Shown: positions 25,881 to 34,669, counted from the stretch's first letter. The stretch is DNA of 64,000 nucleotides from Leptolyngbya boryana PCC 6306 (GCF_000353285.1 NZ_KB731324.1:5846577-5910576); one strand, 5' to 3'. The notes: generated by a model not told the origin, from the letters alone. A program made the numbers and translations.

Positions 25881-28151
25881 TCAAGCGCGCATCGAAGTTG
25901 TTCTTGCACAGCGGGCTTTCTGAATTGCCTCGTCACGAGTCGCTTTTTCTTTCAACGTGTTCGCAACTTTCATCGCTTCAGACATCCGATTCACGCGAGC
26001 ATATTGAATCGCGATCGCTTCTAACATACTGCCACGATCTGTTTCGATCGGAATCACAGTACCGCCATCTGTACCGAGGCGATCGAATTGCGATTCCTCT
26101 CCAGGAATCGTTTGGGCAACTTGGAAAGCTTGAGCAAGGTAAGACACGGCTTTTTGAGATTGATTTAGCTCAGTATAACGTTGTGCGATCGCAAGTAAAA
26201 GCTGCGTTTTACTCACGGGTTCCGTTGTTTGATTCGCGATCGGTTGGACTAAATCAAACCGATTGATCGTGAGCAATCCCAACGCGCTAGTTTGTAGGCG
26301 AGCACTTTTCACCTCTGGGAATGCAGTTCCTTCAGCAATTTGCAATGCGCCTAGATATTGTTTCGCTTCAATGAATTGAGCGAAAGGATTATCTGTAAAA
26401 GATGCGATCGAGGGATCATCAATCTTTGAACTAAAAACAACCACTTGCTGAAGAAGTTGGCGAGCTTTTTCAGGCTGCTGCGTTTGAGAATAAACCAAAG
26501 CAATACTAGCTAAAGCAGTGGGTTTAAAGCGTTCAAGACTGAAGAGATCGCCGCCTTCACGGTTGATTCTCTCGCGATAAGCTTTATCGAGCGGATCAAT
26601 CGTTTGTAAGGCTTGCTCAAGCATTTGATTGGCGAGGGTAGAGTTGCCAGCTTGAGCCGTGACGAGCGCGATCGCAGACAGTGCTCTAATCTGCTCCAAA
26701 GGACGATTCTCTAAAGGCAATTTGCGTACCCATTCTGCTGCTTGAGAATGTTGACCTGTTTGGGCATAAGCCTTGGCGATTTGTATAATTTGCCAATCCA
26801 TCAAACCGTAGTCGATCGACGAAATTTGTGCCCAGTCTTCGCGAATCCAGTCAAACTGATTGGCAGCGATCGCAGTTTCAATTACAGTCCAGACTTGACC
26901 TCTCTGTTCCCAAGAATCGCTGAGGGCTTTAATTGCTACAAGCTGCTGAGACAAGAGGGCTTTAGCTTGAGCGGTTTTGCCAGCTTCTTGATGAGCTACA
27001 ACTACTGACTTCAACGTGTCGGTGCGGAGATTTTTTACTGATTTTGCAAGCTGCAATGCTGCGTCTAACTGTTCAGCTTGTACATAGGCTTCGACAAGCT
27101 TTTGCAGCAATGTATCTTTCTGATAGGGATCTTCTACAGATTGAGCAAGCGTTGTAGCTTGGCGGAAGAGTGAAGTAGATTGACTTGGGGTTTTACGATA
27201 AGCGATCGCTACTTTTGCTAAAGCAGAAATTTTTTGAGGAGTTGCAGAGATTGATTGAGCGAGTTTTTCGGCATCCGCCAATTTACCATTGCTCAGATAA
27301 GTTTGCACGATGCTTTCTTGAGTGTTTGCAAAAGCTTCTGGAACTTTCGACAAGCGCTCTAAAGTCTGTTGTGCTTTCGGATAGTTGCCGATTCGCGCAT
27401 AGGTTACAGCAGCGCGTTCTACAATTCGATTCGATTCTTCAACTGCAAGCCGGGGTAAAATTTTCTCAACCTGAGCAAGCGTAGTTTGGGCGACTTGAGG
27501 CTGTGAAAGTTCAGCGTAAGCTTCTGCGATTTCGATGAGTGCGATCGCACGTAAGTCTGGTGCTTTGATTTGAGGTTCGAGTTGCCGCGCTCGTGCCATT
27601 AAGTTATTGGCAATTCGCAGTTGTTTGAGTGCTGCATATTGACGTGCGATCGCAACAAAAGCACGAGTTTTCTCCGCACTATTTGCAGATGGAAGACGAT
27701 TCGTCAGGGTTAGAAACTGATCAAGTAACGCACGCAATTTTTGTGGAGATTTGAGCTGCTGATTGAGTTGAATAATCCGTAACGTTGGGAAGCCGTTATA
27801 AGGCTCGATTAACCAGGATTGAACTAAATCGGCTTGAAAAGGAGTATTTTTTACTTGCAGCGCGATCGTAATTGCTTCTTGTAAGGCTGTGCCTGCTGTT
27901 TCGGCATCTTGTCGATCCAAAGCTTCACGCGCTTGATTGGTCAAAGTTGCAAGCTTGCTTTCTAATTGTTCATTAGGATTACAAGTTATCGAAGCAGGCT
28001 GAGCAGAAGCTGGATGAGGTGCTACTAGATGTCGTGTGACGACTAAAAAAGTGGGAGCAATCAATGTAAAAATACTCAGGAGAAGCCAGGGATGAATGGA
28101 TCGAGACATAAACGATTTTGGGCAAAGTGCTTGACGTTTGCTAGATACCAT
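25881..28151 (-). CDS. Exported tetratricopeptide-repeat protein
   Basis: 756 residues from ATG 28151, or 742 from ATG 28109, which places the signal sequence (WLLLSIFTLIAPTFLVV, then ASAQPAS) closer to the N terminus and may be the true start. The mature region is almost entirely degenerate alpha-helical repeats of about 34-40 residues (AEAYAELSQPQVAQTTLAQV, AVTYARIGNYPKAQQTLERL, AQRYTELNQSQKAVSYLAQA). The last residues (DEAIQKARCARTTS) are basic. It probably functions in the periplasm as a scaffold; no enzymatic domain is seen. It lies 28 bp downstream of the kinase gene on the same strand, suggesting one transcript. Confidence 0.8.
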   Translation of the reverse strand: MVSSKRQALCPKSFMSRSIHPWLLLSIFTLIAPTFLVVTRHLVAPHPASAQPASITCNPNEQLESKLATLTNQAREALDRQDAETAGTALQEAITIALQVKNTPFQADLVQSWLIEPYNGFPTLRIIQLNQQLKSPQKLRALLDQFLTLTNRLPSANSAEKTRAFVAIARQYAALKQLRIANNLMARARQLEPQIKAPDLRAIALIEIAEAYAELSQPQVAQTTLAQVEKILPRLAVEESNRIVERAAVTYARIGNYPKAQQTLERLSKVPEAFANTQESIVQTYLSNGKLADAEKLAQSISATPQKISALAKVAIAYRKTPSQSTSLFRQATTLAQSVEDPYQKDTLLQKLVEAYVQAEQLDAALQLAKSVKNLRTDTLKSVVVAHQEAGKTAQAKALLSQQLVAIKALSDSWEQRGQVWTVIETAIAANQFDWIREDWAQISSIDYGLMDWQIIQIAKAYAQTGQHSQAAEWVRKLPLENRPLEQIRALSAIALVTAQAGNSTLANQMLEQALQTIDPLDKAYRERINREGGDLFSLERFKPTALASIALVYSQTQQPEKARQLLQQVVVFSSKIDDPSIASFTDNPFAQFIEAKQYLGALQIAEGTAFPEVKSARLQTSALGLLTINRFDLVQPIANQTTEPVSKTQLLLAIAQRYTELNQSQKAVSYLAQAFQVAQTIPGEESQFDRLGTDGGTVIPIETDRGSMLEAIAIQYARVNRMSEAMKVANTLKEKATRDEAIQKARCARTTSMRA

Positions 28152-28179
28152 CCCATCCCTACAAGTTCCAGAATGTTTT

Positions 28180-29592
28180 TTACTCTGCTTTGAGCTTTAA
28201 CCACGATCGAATTTCTTTCAACACCCAAGCTTGCTCAAAATCAGTTAGCTCCTCTCCAAATTGATGCAAGTGATATCCATCCCGATACGGTCCTGAAGTA
28301 ATCGTAATTTTGCCATTATCCCGGCGCACATCTCGAATATGGCGAGTCTTGCCTGTCATTCGATTGCTCATCGCTCGAAATCGCTGGGTTTCGACTGCAA
28401 ATTCTTTGCGATCGAACTTGACGTAAGTTCGCTGAAACGATGGACTAATAAAAATCAAAAATACAATCAAGGCAAATAGTAAAACCCAGACAGATGCGCT
28501 CATTACCCCAAAAACGAGCAGCATCATAAACATCGGCAACGAGAACATCAGAGCAGGCAGTGCGACTCCTGCCATCAGTAAGCCGAACATCTCAAAAACT
28601 GATTCTTCTTGTTGATTTTGCTGTGGGATGACAATTTCTAAGCGTTTTTTCGATCGCTGAAGTTGAACTCGCGTATTTTTAGGACGCTCCACTGCACCAA
28701 ATGCAGATTCTCCCGCTAAATGGAGTGCCTGAATCGCTTCATTTGCGGTTTGAAATCGTTGTTCGACATCAGGATGAGACAGGCGATCAATCCAATCTGC
28801 AAAAGCAGGAGTTAAAGTTACACGATCGCGCCATTGCAATTTAAGATATCGCTGGGGCAAATCCGCAGGTGCAGTTCCCGTCAACAGATGAATCAAAGTT
28901 GTCCCTAATGCGTAGAGATCCGAAGCAGCAACAGCCCGACCACCAAATTGTTCGATCGACGTATAGCCGTAGGTTCCAACAACTGTAAAGGTTCCACCTT
29001 CAATCGGAACATGATCCTGAACTGCCCCAAAATCAATTAAATAAATCTGCTCATCTTTTCCCAAAATCAAATTACTAGGTTTGATATCGCGATGCAGAAG
29101 CGGAGGATTTAACTGATGCAAATCGCGCAAAATTTCTAGAACCGCGATCGCGAATTTTCGCACTTCTTCTTCTGTAAATCGTTTTCCATCCTGCACCAAC
29201 TCTTTGAGCGAAGTGCCTGGAATATAATCCTGGACTAAGCCAAACCAAAGAATGCGATCGTCGATCGAAAAAGAGTCTCGACATTTCGGAATCCGAGGAT
29301 GATCAATCTGACGTAAGACCTGAGATTCGCGCTCAAACAGTTTCAAATCTTCCCACTGCATCTCTGCACCAAATGCCAGGAGTTTGAGCACAATCGGCTC
29401 AGACTGAGCGTTCAGATCCAGTGCAAGCCAAGTCTGTCGTCCAGCACTCTGTCCTAATTTCTCTTGGAGTTGATAGCGATCGTACAGCGTCTGTCCTGCC
29501 GTCAGCATCGAACCGAATCCCCCTAGCATCGTCATCGACTCACTTCGCCTCTGATCATAGCGATTCCGGTTATTCTTTGACGAGCGCTCCAT
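28180..29592 (-). CDS. Membrane-anchored Hanks-type Ser/Thr protein kinase
   Basis: 470 residues. Kinase domain at about residues 35-290: the glycine loop is modified (GQSAGRQTW), with VAIK-type Lys70 (IVLKLL), catalytic loop HRDIKPSN (167-174), DFG at 187-189, and activation segment GTYGYTSIEQFGG. Two or three hydrophobic segments follow (about 335-390: MAGVALPALMFSLPMFMMLL, SASVWVLLFALIVFLIF), then an ~80-residue cytosolic tail of a type common after cyanobacterial SpkB/E-like kinases. Targets are unknown. The start may be ATG 29592 or ATG 29535 (MTMLGGFG); neither has a decisive ribosome binding site. The exported TPR gene downstream may be cotranscribed. Confidence 0.88.
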   Translation of the reverse strand: MERSSKNNRNRYDQRRSESMTMLGGFGSMLTAGQTLYDRYQLQEKLGQSAGRQTWLALDLNAQSEPIVLKLLAFGAEMQWEDLKLFERESQVLRQIDHPRIPKCRDSFSIDDRILWFGLVQDYIPGTSLKELVQDGKRFTEEEVRKFAIAVLEILRDLHQLNPPLLHRDIKPSNLILGKDEQIYLIDFGAVQDHVPIEGGTFTVVGTYGYTSIEQFGGRAVAASDLYALGTTLIHLLTGTAPADLPQRYLKLQWRDRVTLTPAFADWIDRLSHPDVEQRFQTANEAIQALHLAGESAFGAVERPKNTRVQLQRSKKRLEIVIPQQNQQEESVFEMFGLLMAGVALPALMFSLPMFMMLLVFGVMSASVWVLLFALIVFLIFISPSFQRTYVKFDRKEFAVETQRFRAMSNRMTGKTRHIRDVRRDNGKITITSGPYRDGYHLHQFGEELTDFEQAWVLKEIRSWLKLKAE

Positions 29593-29623
29593 TCTACTCA
29601 GGGAGTCTCTCTAAATGTCCTGC

Positions 29624-29860
29624 TCAACCGTGATTGAGCAACCAGGTTTCTAAATCAGTTACGGTTGAAAAGTCGAGTAGAGCATCAGCTAACGCTTCAA
29701 GTTGTTCGATCGATAGAGTGTGAATTTGCGATCGCGTCTCTTCTGATAAGTTTCCGACTTGTCGAGCCAATAGACGTAGAATCAGTGCTCTTTGACCTTC
29801 TTGTTGTCCTTCTTGTCGGGTTGCTTGTTCCCATTCCAGAAAAGCTTGTGAAAACGCCAT
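29624..29860 (-). CDS. DUF4351-domain small protein, probably the tail of a Rpn/PD-(D/E)XK-type transposase-like protein
   Basis: 78 residues from ATG 29860, chosen because AAGAGG lies 6-7 nt upstream; a GTG at 29884 is the alternative. It contains ALILRLLARQVGNLSEETRS and QLEALADALLDFSTVTDLET, the DUF4351 helical motif normally found at the C terminus of roughly 300-residue Rpn-family (recombination-promoting nuclease) proteins. An acidic/Gln-rich linker (QEGQQEGQR) precedes it, as in those proteins. The nuclease domain is absent, so this is either a remnant with a serviceable start or a small stand-alone protein. Confidence 0.65.
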   Translation of the reverse strand: MAFSQAFLEWEQATRQEGQQEGQRALILRLLARQVGNLSEETRSQIHTLSIEQLEALADALLDFSTVTDLETWLLNHG

Positions 29861-29920
29861 CAGTACCTCTTGAGAACAATCCACTACTAGGTGTTCATTG
29901 TGTCAAAGACAAGTCAAAAG

Positions 29921-30430
29921 TCACCACCACTTGCGCGGATTGTTAAGCCAGCGATTCTGCTTGCGAGGCATCGTAGGAAGTCCTCGACCTCTCAGAAAAG
30001 TCCAAGTTATATCATCCACAATGCCCGTCTCTCGTAATCTGGAGCGCTGCTGAAATTGTCGAACCGCAACTTCTGTCGCAGCATCGTAAACCTGATTTCG
30101 GTCAACATCGAAGCCATGAACTAACAAGAGTCCTTGAAGTTCAGCCACATCTGTCCCAATACAGCCCAGTTTTAAGAGCCGTGTGCCTGGTTCTAGGTCT
30201 GTGTTGAGTACAGACCACGTCTGTTTACCCACCACACCATCAATTCTCAATCCATGTCGATGTTGAAACGATCGCACTGCTGTTTCAGTCCGACTCCCAA
30301 AATCTCCATCGATTCTCAGGTTAAATCCATGTGCTCTCAATAAGGCTTGCAGTTGCATAACATCGCTTCCTTGATCCCAAGGATACAAATCGGGCAGTTC
30401 GATCTTATCGGGGGGAATTTCAGCGCTCAT
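29921..30430 (-). CDS. Double peptidoglycan-binding-domain protein
   Basis: 169 residues with two PG_binding_1 modules, about residues 18-74 (SDVMQLQALLRAHGFNLRID, GDFGSRTETAVRSFQHRHGL, GVVGKQTWSVL) and 84-145 (LLKLGCIGTDVAELQGLLLV, AATEVAVRQFQQRSRL, GIVDDITWTFL). No signal peptide or catalytic domain is visible, so export, if any, is not Sec-type as read; cyanobacteria have many such short proteins. A basic Trp-containing tail (NRWLNNPRKWW) ends it. Presumably it binds the cell wall. It is flanked at 5' by a bidirectional-looking hairpin. Confidence 0.82.
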   Translation of the reverse strand: MSAEIPPDKIELPDLYPWDQGSDVMQLQALLRAHGFNLRIDGDFGSRTETAVRSFQHRHGLRIDGVVGKQTWSVLNTDLEPGTRLLKLGCIGTDVAELQGLLLVHGFDVDRNQVYDAATEVAVRQFQQRSRLRETGIVDDITWTFLRGRGLPTMPRKQNRWLNNPRKWW

Positions 30431-30470
30431 GGCAATTTTAGATTCAGCTTCTTACATTTGAGTATGAATG

Positions 30471-30509
30471 AAAAAAGCCTGAATCTCTGACCTGAGATAG
30501 GACTTTTTT
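30471..30509. terminator. Hairpin with A- and T-tracts upstream of the exported-protein gene
   Basis: AAAAAAGCCTGAATCTC pairs with GAGATAGGACTTTTTT with a one-base bulge and a short loop. It sits between divergent genes (30430 and 30610), so it could stop antisense readthrough or attenuate the plus-strand transcript. Confidence 0.55.
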
Positions 30510-30609
30510 GCGATCGCAAATTCTAATTTTTAAGATGAGGAACCTTATCTCTGGCGGCAAAGTCATTGAAAGTATCGCCGTTAGACTCGGACTTGAAGGA
30601 CAAAAATCT

Positions 30610-31308
30610 ATGTTGAACTTGAAGAAATTGCAAACTAGCACTGCGCTCGCACTGACGATCGGTGTAACGGCGACTGGAGCCGCTCCGATCGTATTTGCGA
30701 AAGACGCGATCGCGGCTACTCCTGCTCCGATGAAAGTCGCGCAGCTGTTCCCCTCATCTCCCTCGTCACCGACGCAAACGACAGGTGCATTCCGAATTCC
30801 GGCAGGCACAACGTTGCGCTTGGCTTACCGAGATGCTGAGAAAATTTTGGTTGCCCCGAATGAACGCCTTCCGATTACGTTAACTGTTCCCAATAATATT
30901 CGCACCTCGAATGGAACCCTGTTGATTCCAGCAGGTAGCCAAGTGAAAGGAGAGTTTCAGCCTGCCGATGGTGGAACTCGCTTTGTCGCAAATACCTTGA
31001 TTTTGAATAATGGCAATCAGGTGGCACTGAATGGTCAAACAGATTTAGTCACTCGGACTGAAGAAATTCGTCGAGGGGTGAGTACAGATGCAATTCTGAA
31101 GGGAGCTGCAATCGGTTCAGGTGCAGCAGCGATTATCTCTGGCATCACCGGGAATCGTCGGATCACGTTGGGCAAAGTTCTAATCGGTACGGGTGCAGGT
31201 GCTTTAGGTGGCTTATTGCTTGGACGAAATCGCAATCAGGTGATTTCAGTCAATCAGTCTGATTTGAATTTGCGTCTGAATTCTGCGTTGGCAGTGAATG
31301 CCTACTAA
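30610..31308 (+). CDS. Exported protein of unknown function with C-terminal glycine zipper
   Basis: 232 residues from ATG 30610, where a Sec signal peptide begins (LNLKKLQTSTALALTIGVTA, cleavage near VFA or IAA). Upstream starts at 30508 or 30538 would bury the signal peptide. The mature part contains GAFRIPAGTTLRLAYRDAEK, NGTLLIPAGSQVKGEFQPA, and a Gly-rich C-terminal pair of segments (GAAIGSGAAAIISGI and VLIGTGAGALGGLLLGR) that look like a glycine-zipper. I do not recognise a named family beyond a conserved cyanobacterial exported protein with an SH3-like/TrbI-like 'IPAG' repeat. Likely periplasmic or outer-membrane associated. Confidence 0.7.
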   Translation: MLNLKKLQTSTALALTIGVTATGAAPIVFAKDAIAATPAPMKVAQLFPSSPSSPTQTTGAFRIPAGTTLRLAYRDAEKILVAPNERLPITLTVPNNIRTSNGTLLIPAGSQVKGEFQPADGGTRFVANTLILNNGNQVALNGQTDLVTRTEEIRRGVSTDAILKGAAIGSGAAAIISGITGNRRITLGKVLIGTGAGALGGLLLGRNRNQVISVNQSDLNLRLNSALAVNAY

Positions 31309-31360
31309 GTGGGGAGTGGGGAGTAGGGAGTAGAGATTGTTTCTTCCCCACTCCCCACTT
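31307..31360. repeat. Perfect 16-bp inverted repeat with GGGGAGT tandem motif
   Basis: AAGTGGGGAGTGGGGA (31307-31322) is exactly complementary to TCCCCACTCCCCACTT (31345-31360). GGGGAGT/GGGAGT units repeat inside. It overlaps the stop codon of the exported-protein gene and lies before the convergent DUF3288 gene. Similar GGGGAGTGGGGAGTAGGGAG tracts are a known dispersed cyanobacterial repeat. It could terminate both genes. Confidence 0.85.
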
Positions 31361-31364
31361 CTTT

Positions 31365-31652
31365 CTAGCTCCAATCATCCCGCTTCGCGCCACGCCCCTT
31401 ATAAGGCTTCGTCTCTACATGAATGTGGCGAGTTTTTTCAAACAAAGCATCCTCCGTTAAGTTCCACTGTTTGAGAACTGTATCTAAGTCTGCTTGAATA
31501 TCGCGTGCCCCTGGGAAACCGTTATAGCGAATTCTCAAGCGGGCTAATTCTGCGAGATTCCAATCCGTTGCTTCGCCCGTCAGTAGAGAATCGACAATTT
31601 CACGATCGCTCTTCCACAAAGGATGCTCCTGGTCTTTTTGCTCTTGCGCCAT
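31365..31652 (-). CDS. DUF3288 family protein
   Basis: 95 residues: EHPLWKSDREIVDSLLTGEA, LAELARLRIRYNGFPGARDI and LDTVLKQWNLTEDALFEKTR match the small cyanobacterium-restricted DUF3288 family. It is cytosolic, mostly helical, with a basic tail (KPYKGRGAKRDD). No function is known. It is convergent with the exported-protein gene and shares the inverted repeat at 31307-31360. Divergently oriented to the deacetylase remnant that follows, with 56 bp between the start codons. Confidence 0.85.
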   Translation of the reverse strand: MAQEQKDQEHPLWKSDREIVDSLLTGEATDWNLAELARLRIRYNGFPGARDIQADLDTVLKQWNLTEDALFEKTRHIHVETKPYKGRGAKRDDWS

Positions 31653-31708
31653 ATCTCACCGTGGAAATCACGCTCGTCAGTATAATACGGGAACGCGGTT
31701 GCAGAGAG

Positions 31709-31918
31709 ATGGATAAGTTAATTCTTTTGAGCTTTGATGTTGAAGGGTTTGATGTTCCAGAAGAGTACGGGCAACCGTTAGATAAAACAATAAAATTCAA
31801 AGCATCAGCTGAAGGTTTAGACCATGGATTAGCCTTACTCGATCGCTTAGAAACCTGTTTAAATTGGTTCAAACCACAAGCAAGATTTGTAACATTCTCC
31901 GAGTTCCAAGCCAGTTGA
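31709..31918 (+). pseudogene. N-terminal remnant of a polysaccharide deacetylase (NodB family)
   Basis: 69 codons from ATG 31709. LILLSFDVEGFDVPEEYGQ resembles the start of family members (SFDVE, first metal-binding Asp), and SAEGLDHGLALLDRLE matches the next helix. ARFVTFSEFQA resembles the second strand, usually ATFFTTANFA, here preceded by about eight extra residues (LNWFKPQ). A stop follows where a full protein would continue for another 200 residues, and nothing of the rest is present before the convergent gene. A relic rather than an enzyme. Confidence 0.65.
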
Positions 31919-31938
31919 GATCCAAGCAGCTTGTTTCG

Positions 31939-32466
31939 CTAAGCCAATATCGTAATTTGCAATCTATCCAGAATTTTTTCATTAATAATTGAGGGAGTTG
32001 TATTCGCATCAACCATCATTAAGCAGTCTAGTTCCTGGTAGTACTCGATAACAGGAGAAAGCAGCCGTTGATTCCACGCTAATTGATCAGCCGATAATCG
32101 CTCTAATAAATCATGTTTTGTAAGACTGAGATAAAGTGCTTGAGGCTGTGAATAGCCCATATATTCAAGCAGAAGGTGCAGAGATTGCGCTTGAGTAAAG
32201 CACTGAGGAAAGTCCGTGAGAATCCAACCCTGACGAGTATCAGATTGCCGCAAACGGACTTCCAGCATTGCCAGCTTTTCTGTATCAGGCGAGATCGTAT
32301 CGGAAGGGAGGATGGCTTGCAGATCGCTGCACAAGCGATCGCGCATAAACTGCGAAAACAAATGGATCATCGAGATATGGGGAATCCCGAGTTGTTTCGA
32401 TAAGATTGCTGCCTGTGTATTCACACTCGCAGTCTCAAGTCCTAAGAAAATAAGCTGCACCGTCAT
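31939..32466 (-). CDS. Adenylate kinase-like protein without a P-loop (probable pseudoenzyme)
   Basis: 175 residues from ATG 32466 with GAGGAA five bases upstream. The adenylate-kinase scaffold is recognisable: VQLIFLGLETASVNTQAAIL, LGIPHISMIHLF (normally GIPHISTGDLL), GWILTDFPQCFTQA (normally GFILDGFPRT), and a late LYLSLTKHDLLERL. But the P-loop GPPGAGKGT is replaced by GLETASVNT (Lys to Val15), the Arg of FPR is Gln, and the LID domain is missing. The frame is intact, so it is likely expressed but not a kinase. Its role is unknown; a binding or regulatory function is possible. The response regulator gene upstream is same-strand but 205 bp away. Confidence 0.7.
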   Translation of the reverse strand: MTVQLIFLGLETASVNTQAAILSKQLGIPHISMIHLFSQFMRDRLCSDLQAILPSDTISPDTEKLAMLEVRLRQSDTRQGWILTDFPQCFTQAQSLHLLLEYMGYSQPQALYLSLTKHDLLERLSADQLAWNQRLLSPVIEYYQELDCLMMVDANTTPSIINEKILDRLQITILA

Positions 32467-32671
32467 ATTATTCCTCAAACGATTAGACTAAACTTCGGTC
32501 ATCAATGATTGAACTCGAATCATGCTCATCTCAGCATACTGACATCTGATGATAAAGTTTGCTACATCAAAGAACGATAGAGAAATAGTGTGAAAAACTA
32601 GAGAACTGATCGCTCATGCTGAACGCAATGTTACATTGTGTCATTGTTCATCACGAATTCAATTCTGAAAC

Positions 32672-33040
32672 TTAAGATAAGCATTCCCTAATCTCTGCTA
32701 GTACCTTACTGAGAGAGCAAGGTTTAGATAGATACTTTTCTCCTCGATCTTTGAGGATTTTCAAGCGATCGTTATTCTCAACTGCTCCGGTTAAAAACAA
32801 GATTGGAATATTCATGGTTTCCAGATTTTGACGGAGCAATCTCAACACATCAAATCCATCAAAAATAGGCAACTCGAAATCACTAACAATCAGGTTTGGG
32901 CGTTCCTCCGTTGCCAGTTTGATTCCTGAGCTTCCATCTTCTGCTTCAATCACTCGATAGCCTTCTAACTCAAGCATCTCTGCCAAATTCGCTCGAAGCG
33001 CAGCATGATCTTCAATCAGCAGAATAGTCTGTATCATCAT
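32672..33040 (-). CDS. Single-domain response regulator (CheY-like receiver)
   Basis: 122 residues, receiver domain only. Acidic pocket Glu10/Asp11, phospho-acceptor Asp54 (IVSDFELP), Thr84 and Lys106 (YLSKPCS) are all present. No output domain, so it probably passes phosphate or binds a partner protein. A nearby histidine kinase is not in the window. ATG codons at 33040 and 33037 are both possible starts. Confidence 0.9.
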   Translation of the reverse strand: MMIQTILLIEDHAALRANLAEMLELEGYRVIEAEDGSSGIKLATEERPNLIVSDFELPIFDGFDVLRLLRQNLETMNIPILFLTGAVENNDRLKILKDRGEKYLSKPCSLSKVLAEIRECLS

Positions 33041-33160
33041 TGAGACAGTAATGATTACTAGAAAAACAATTTGTAGAGCTTGATGCGTGTTGCTGACCCT
33101 ATCAGAAAATTGTAGAAAACTAGAGAACCATCATTACTGTTCTTCAATTTACATTTTGAG

Positions 33161-34669
33161 TTAATCTCGCTTCCGGTGAGGTGCACGCCCAAATAGATGC
33201 GTCAAACTTGCGAATCGATCGCGAATCTCGTCATTCAACATCTCCGATCGATAGCGCCAACCCCAATTCCCCTCTGCCTGACCCGGAACATTCATTCTGG
33301 TATTCGCTCCCAACCCCATTAAATCTTGCATTGGGATGATCGACAGAACTGCAACCGAACTCATGGCGACTCGAATCAAATCCCAATGAATTCCCTGCTG
33401 TCCGATACAGCCCATATAGTTCCAAAGATTACCCCGCTCATAGTCTGAAAGCTGCTCATACCAGCCGATCGTTGTATCGTTATCGTGCGTACCTGTATAC
33501 ACGACACAATTACGAGGATAGTTAAATGGCAGATAAGGATTGCCCGGATCAGACCCAAAAGCAAAGTGAAGAATCTTCATGCCTGGAAACTCATACTTAT
33601 CCCGTAATGCTTCTACTTCCGGTGTAATCACACCTAAATCTTCTGCCAAGATCGGTAGCTTTCCTAACTTCGTATTGAGCATCTGAAAGAACTGATCTCC
33701 TGGCGCTTCGATCCAGTTCCCATTCATCGCTGTCTCTTCACCTTGCGGAACTGCCCAATAAGCCTCAAGCCCACGGAAATGATCAATCCGAATCCAGTCC
33801 ACCAGATCTAACATGGCTTCAAATCGCTGCACCCACCACTTGAAATCTGTCGATTCCAGATAGTCCCAGTCATAGATGGGATTACCCCAAAGCTGTCCTG
33901 TTGCACTAAAATAATCCGGTGGTACACCTGCCATCAGTTCAGGATGTCCGGTCTCAGGATCAAGCCGAAAGTTCTCCGAGTTTGCCCAAACATCCGCACT
34001 ATCATGTGCAACATAAATGGGAATATCTCCAATAATTTGCACCCCGTTTTCGTTGGCATGTTCTTTGAGCGCCACCCACTGTTTGAAAAACTCGTATTGA
34101 AGAAATTTCTGGTAGTAAATTTCTTCTTGCAGTCGGATTCGAGCAGCTTCGATCGCATCCGGTTTCGACTGCATCAATTCGGGTTCCCACTCATACCAAC
34201 TCTTGCCGCCGTTCTCATGCTTCAGTGCCATGAACAACGCATAGTCTTCTAACCAGAAGGCTTTTCTCGTACAAAAATCGGCAAAATCGCGCTGTTCATC
34301 ACTCTGATGTTTAAAGGCATCGCAAGCCTTTCGCCATAACGGAGCCTTGAACGCATAGACGCGATCGAAATCCACACAATCGATCCAAAATCCATCAGCA
34401 TTCGCAAAATCCGATTCTTCTAGCAAGCCGCGATCGCGCAATGCCTCTAAACTAATCAACAACGGATTGCCTGCCATTGATGAATAAGATGCATAGGGAG
34501 AATTTCCATATCCCGTAGGACCTAATGGCAACACTTGCCAATATTGCTGTCCACTCTGCACAAGAAACTCAATAAATCGATGAGCTTCGGCTCCTAGTTC
34601 TCCGATTCCAAATCGACCGGGAAAGCAGGTAGGATGCAGCAAAACGCCACTTGATCGCATTAAAGGCAT
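33161..34669 (-). CDS. malQ: 4-alpha-glucanotransferase (amylomaltase, GH77)
   Basis: 502 residues, full GH77 length. N-terminal RSSGVLLHPTCFPGRFGIGE, then QYWQVLPLGPTGYGNSPYAS, the catalytic-site motifs WIRIDHFRGLEAYW (nucleophile Asp in RIDHF), PILAEDLGVITPEV (acid/base Glu-Asp) and VVYTGTHDNDTTIGWY. It transfers alpha-1,4-glucan segments between maltodextrins during glycogen turnover in the cytosol. It stands alone but functionally joins glgA and the GH57 enzyme about 7-10 kb away. Confidence 0.96.
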   Translation of the reverse strand: MPLMRSSGVLLHPTCFPGRFGIGELGAEAHRFIEFLVQSGQQYWQVLPLGPTGYGNSPYASYSSMAGNPLLISLEALRDRGLLEESDFANADGFWIDCVDFDRVYAFKAPLWRKACDAFKHQSDEQRDFADFCTRKAFWLEDYALFMALKHENGGKSWYEWEPELMQSKPDAIEAARIRLQEEIYYQKFLQYEFFKQWVALKEHANENGVQIIGDIPIYVAHDSADVWANSENFRLDPETGHPELMAGVPPDYFSATGQLWGNPIYDWDYLESTDFKWWVQRFEAMLDLVDWIRIDHFRGLEAYWAVPQGEETAMNGNWIEAPGDQFFQMLNTKLGKLPILAEDLGVITPEVEALRDKYEFPGMKILHFAFGSDPGNPYLPFNYPRNCVVYTGTHDNDTTIGWYEQLSDYERGNLWNYMGCIGQQGIHWDLIRVAMSSVAVLSIIPMQDLMGLGANTRMNVPGQAEGNWGWRYRSEMLNDEIRDRFASLTHLFGRAPHRKRD

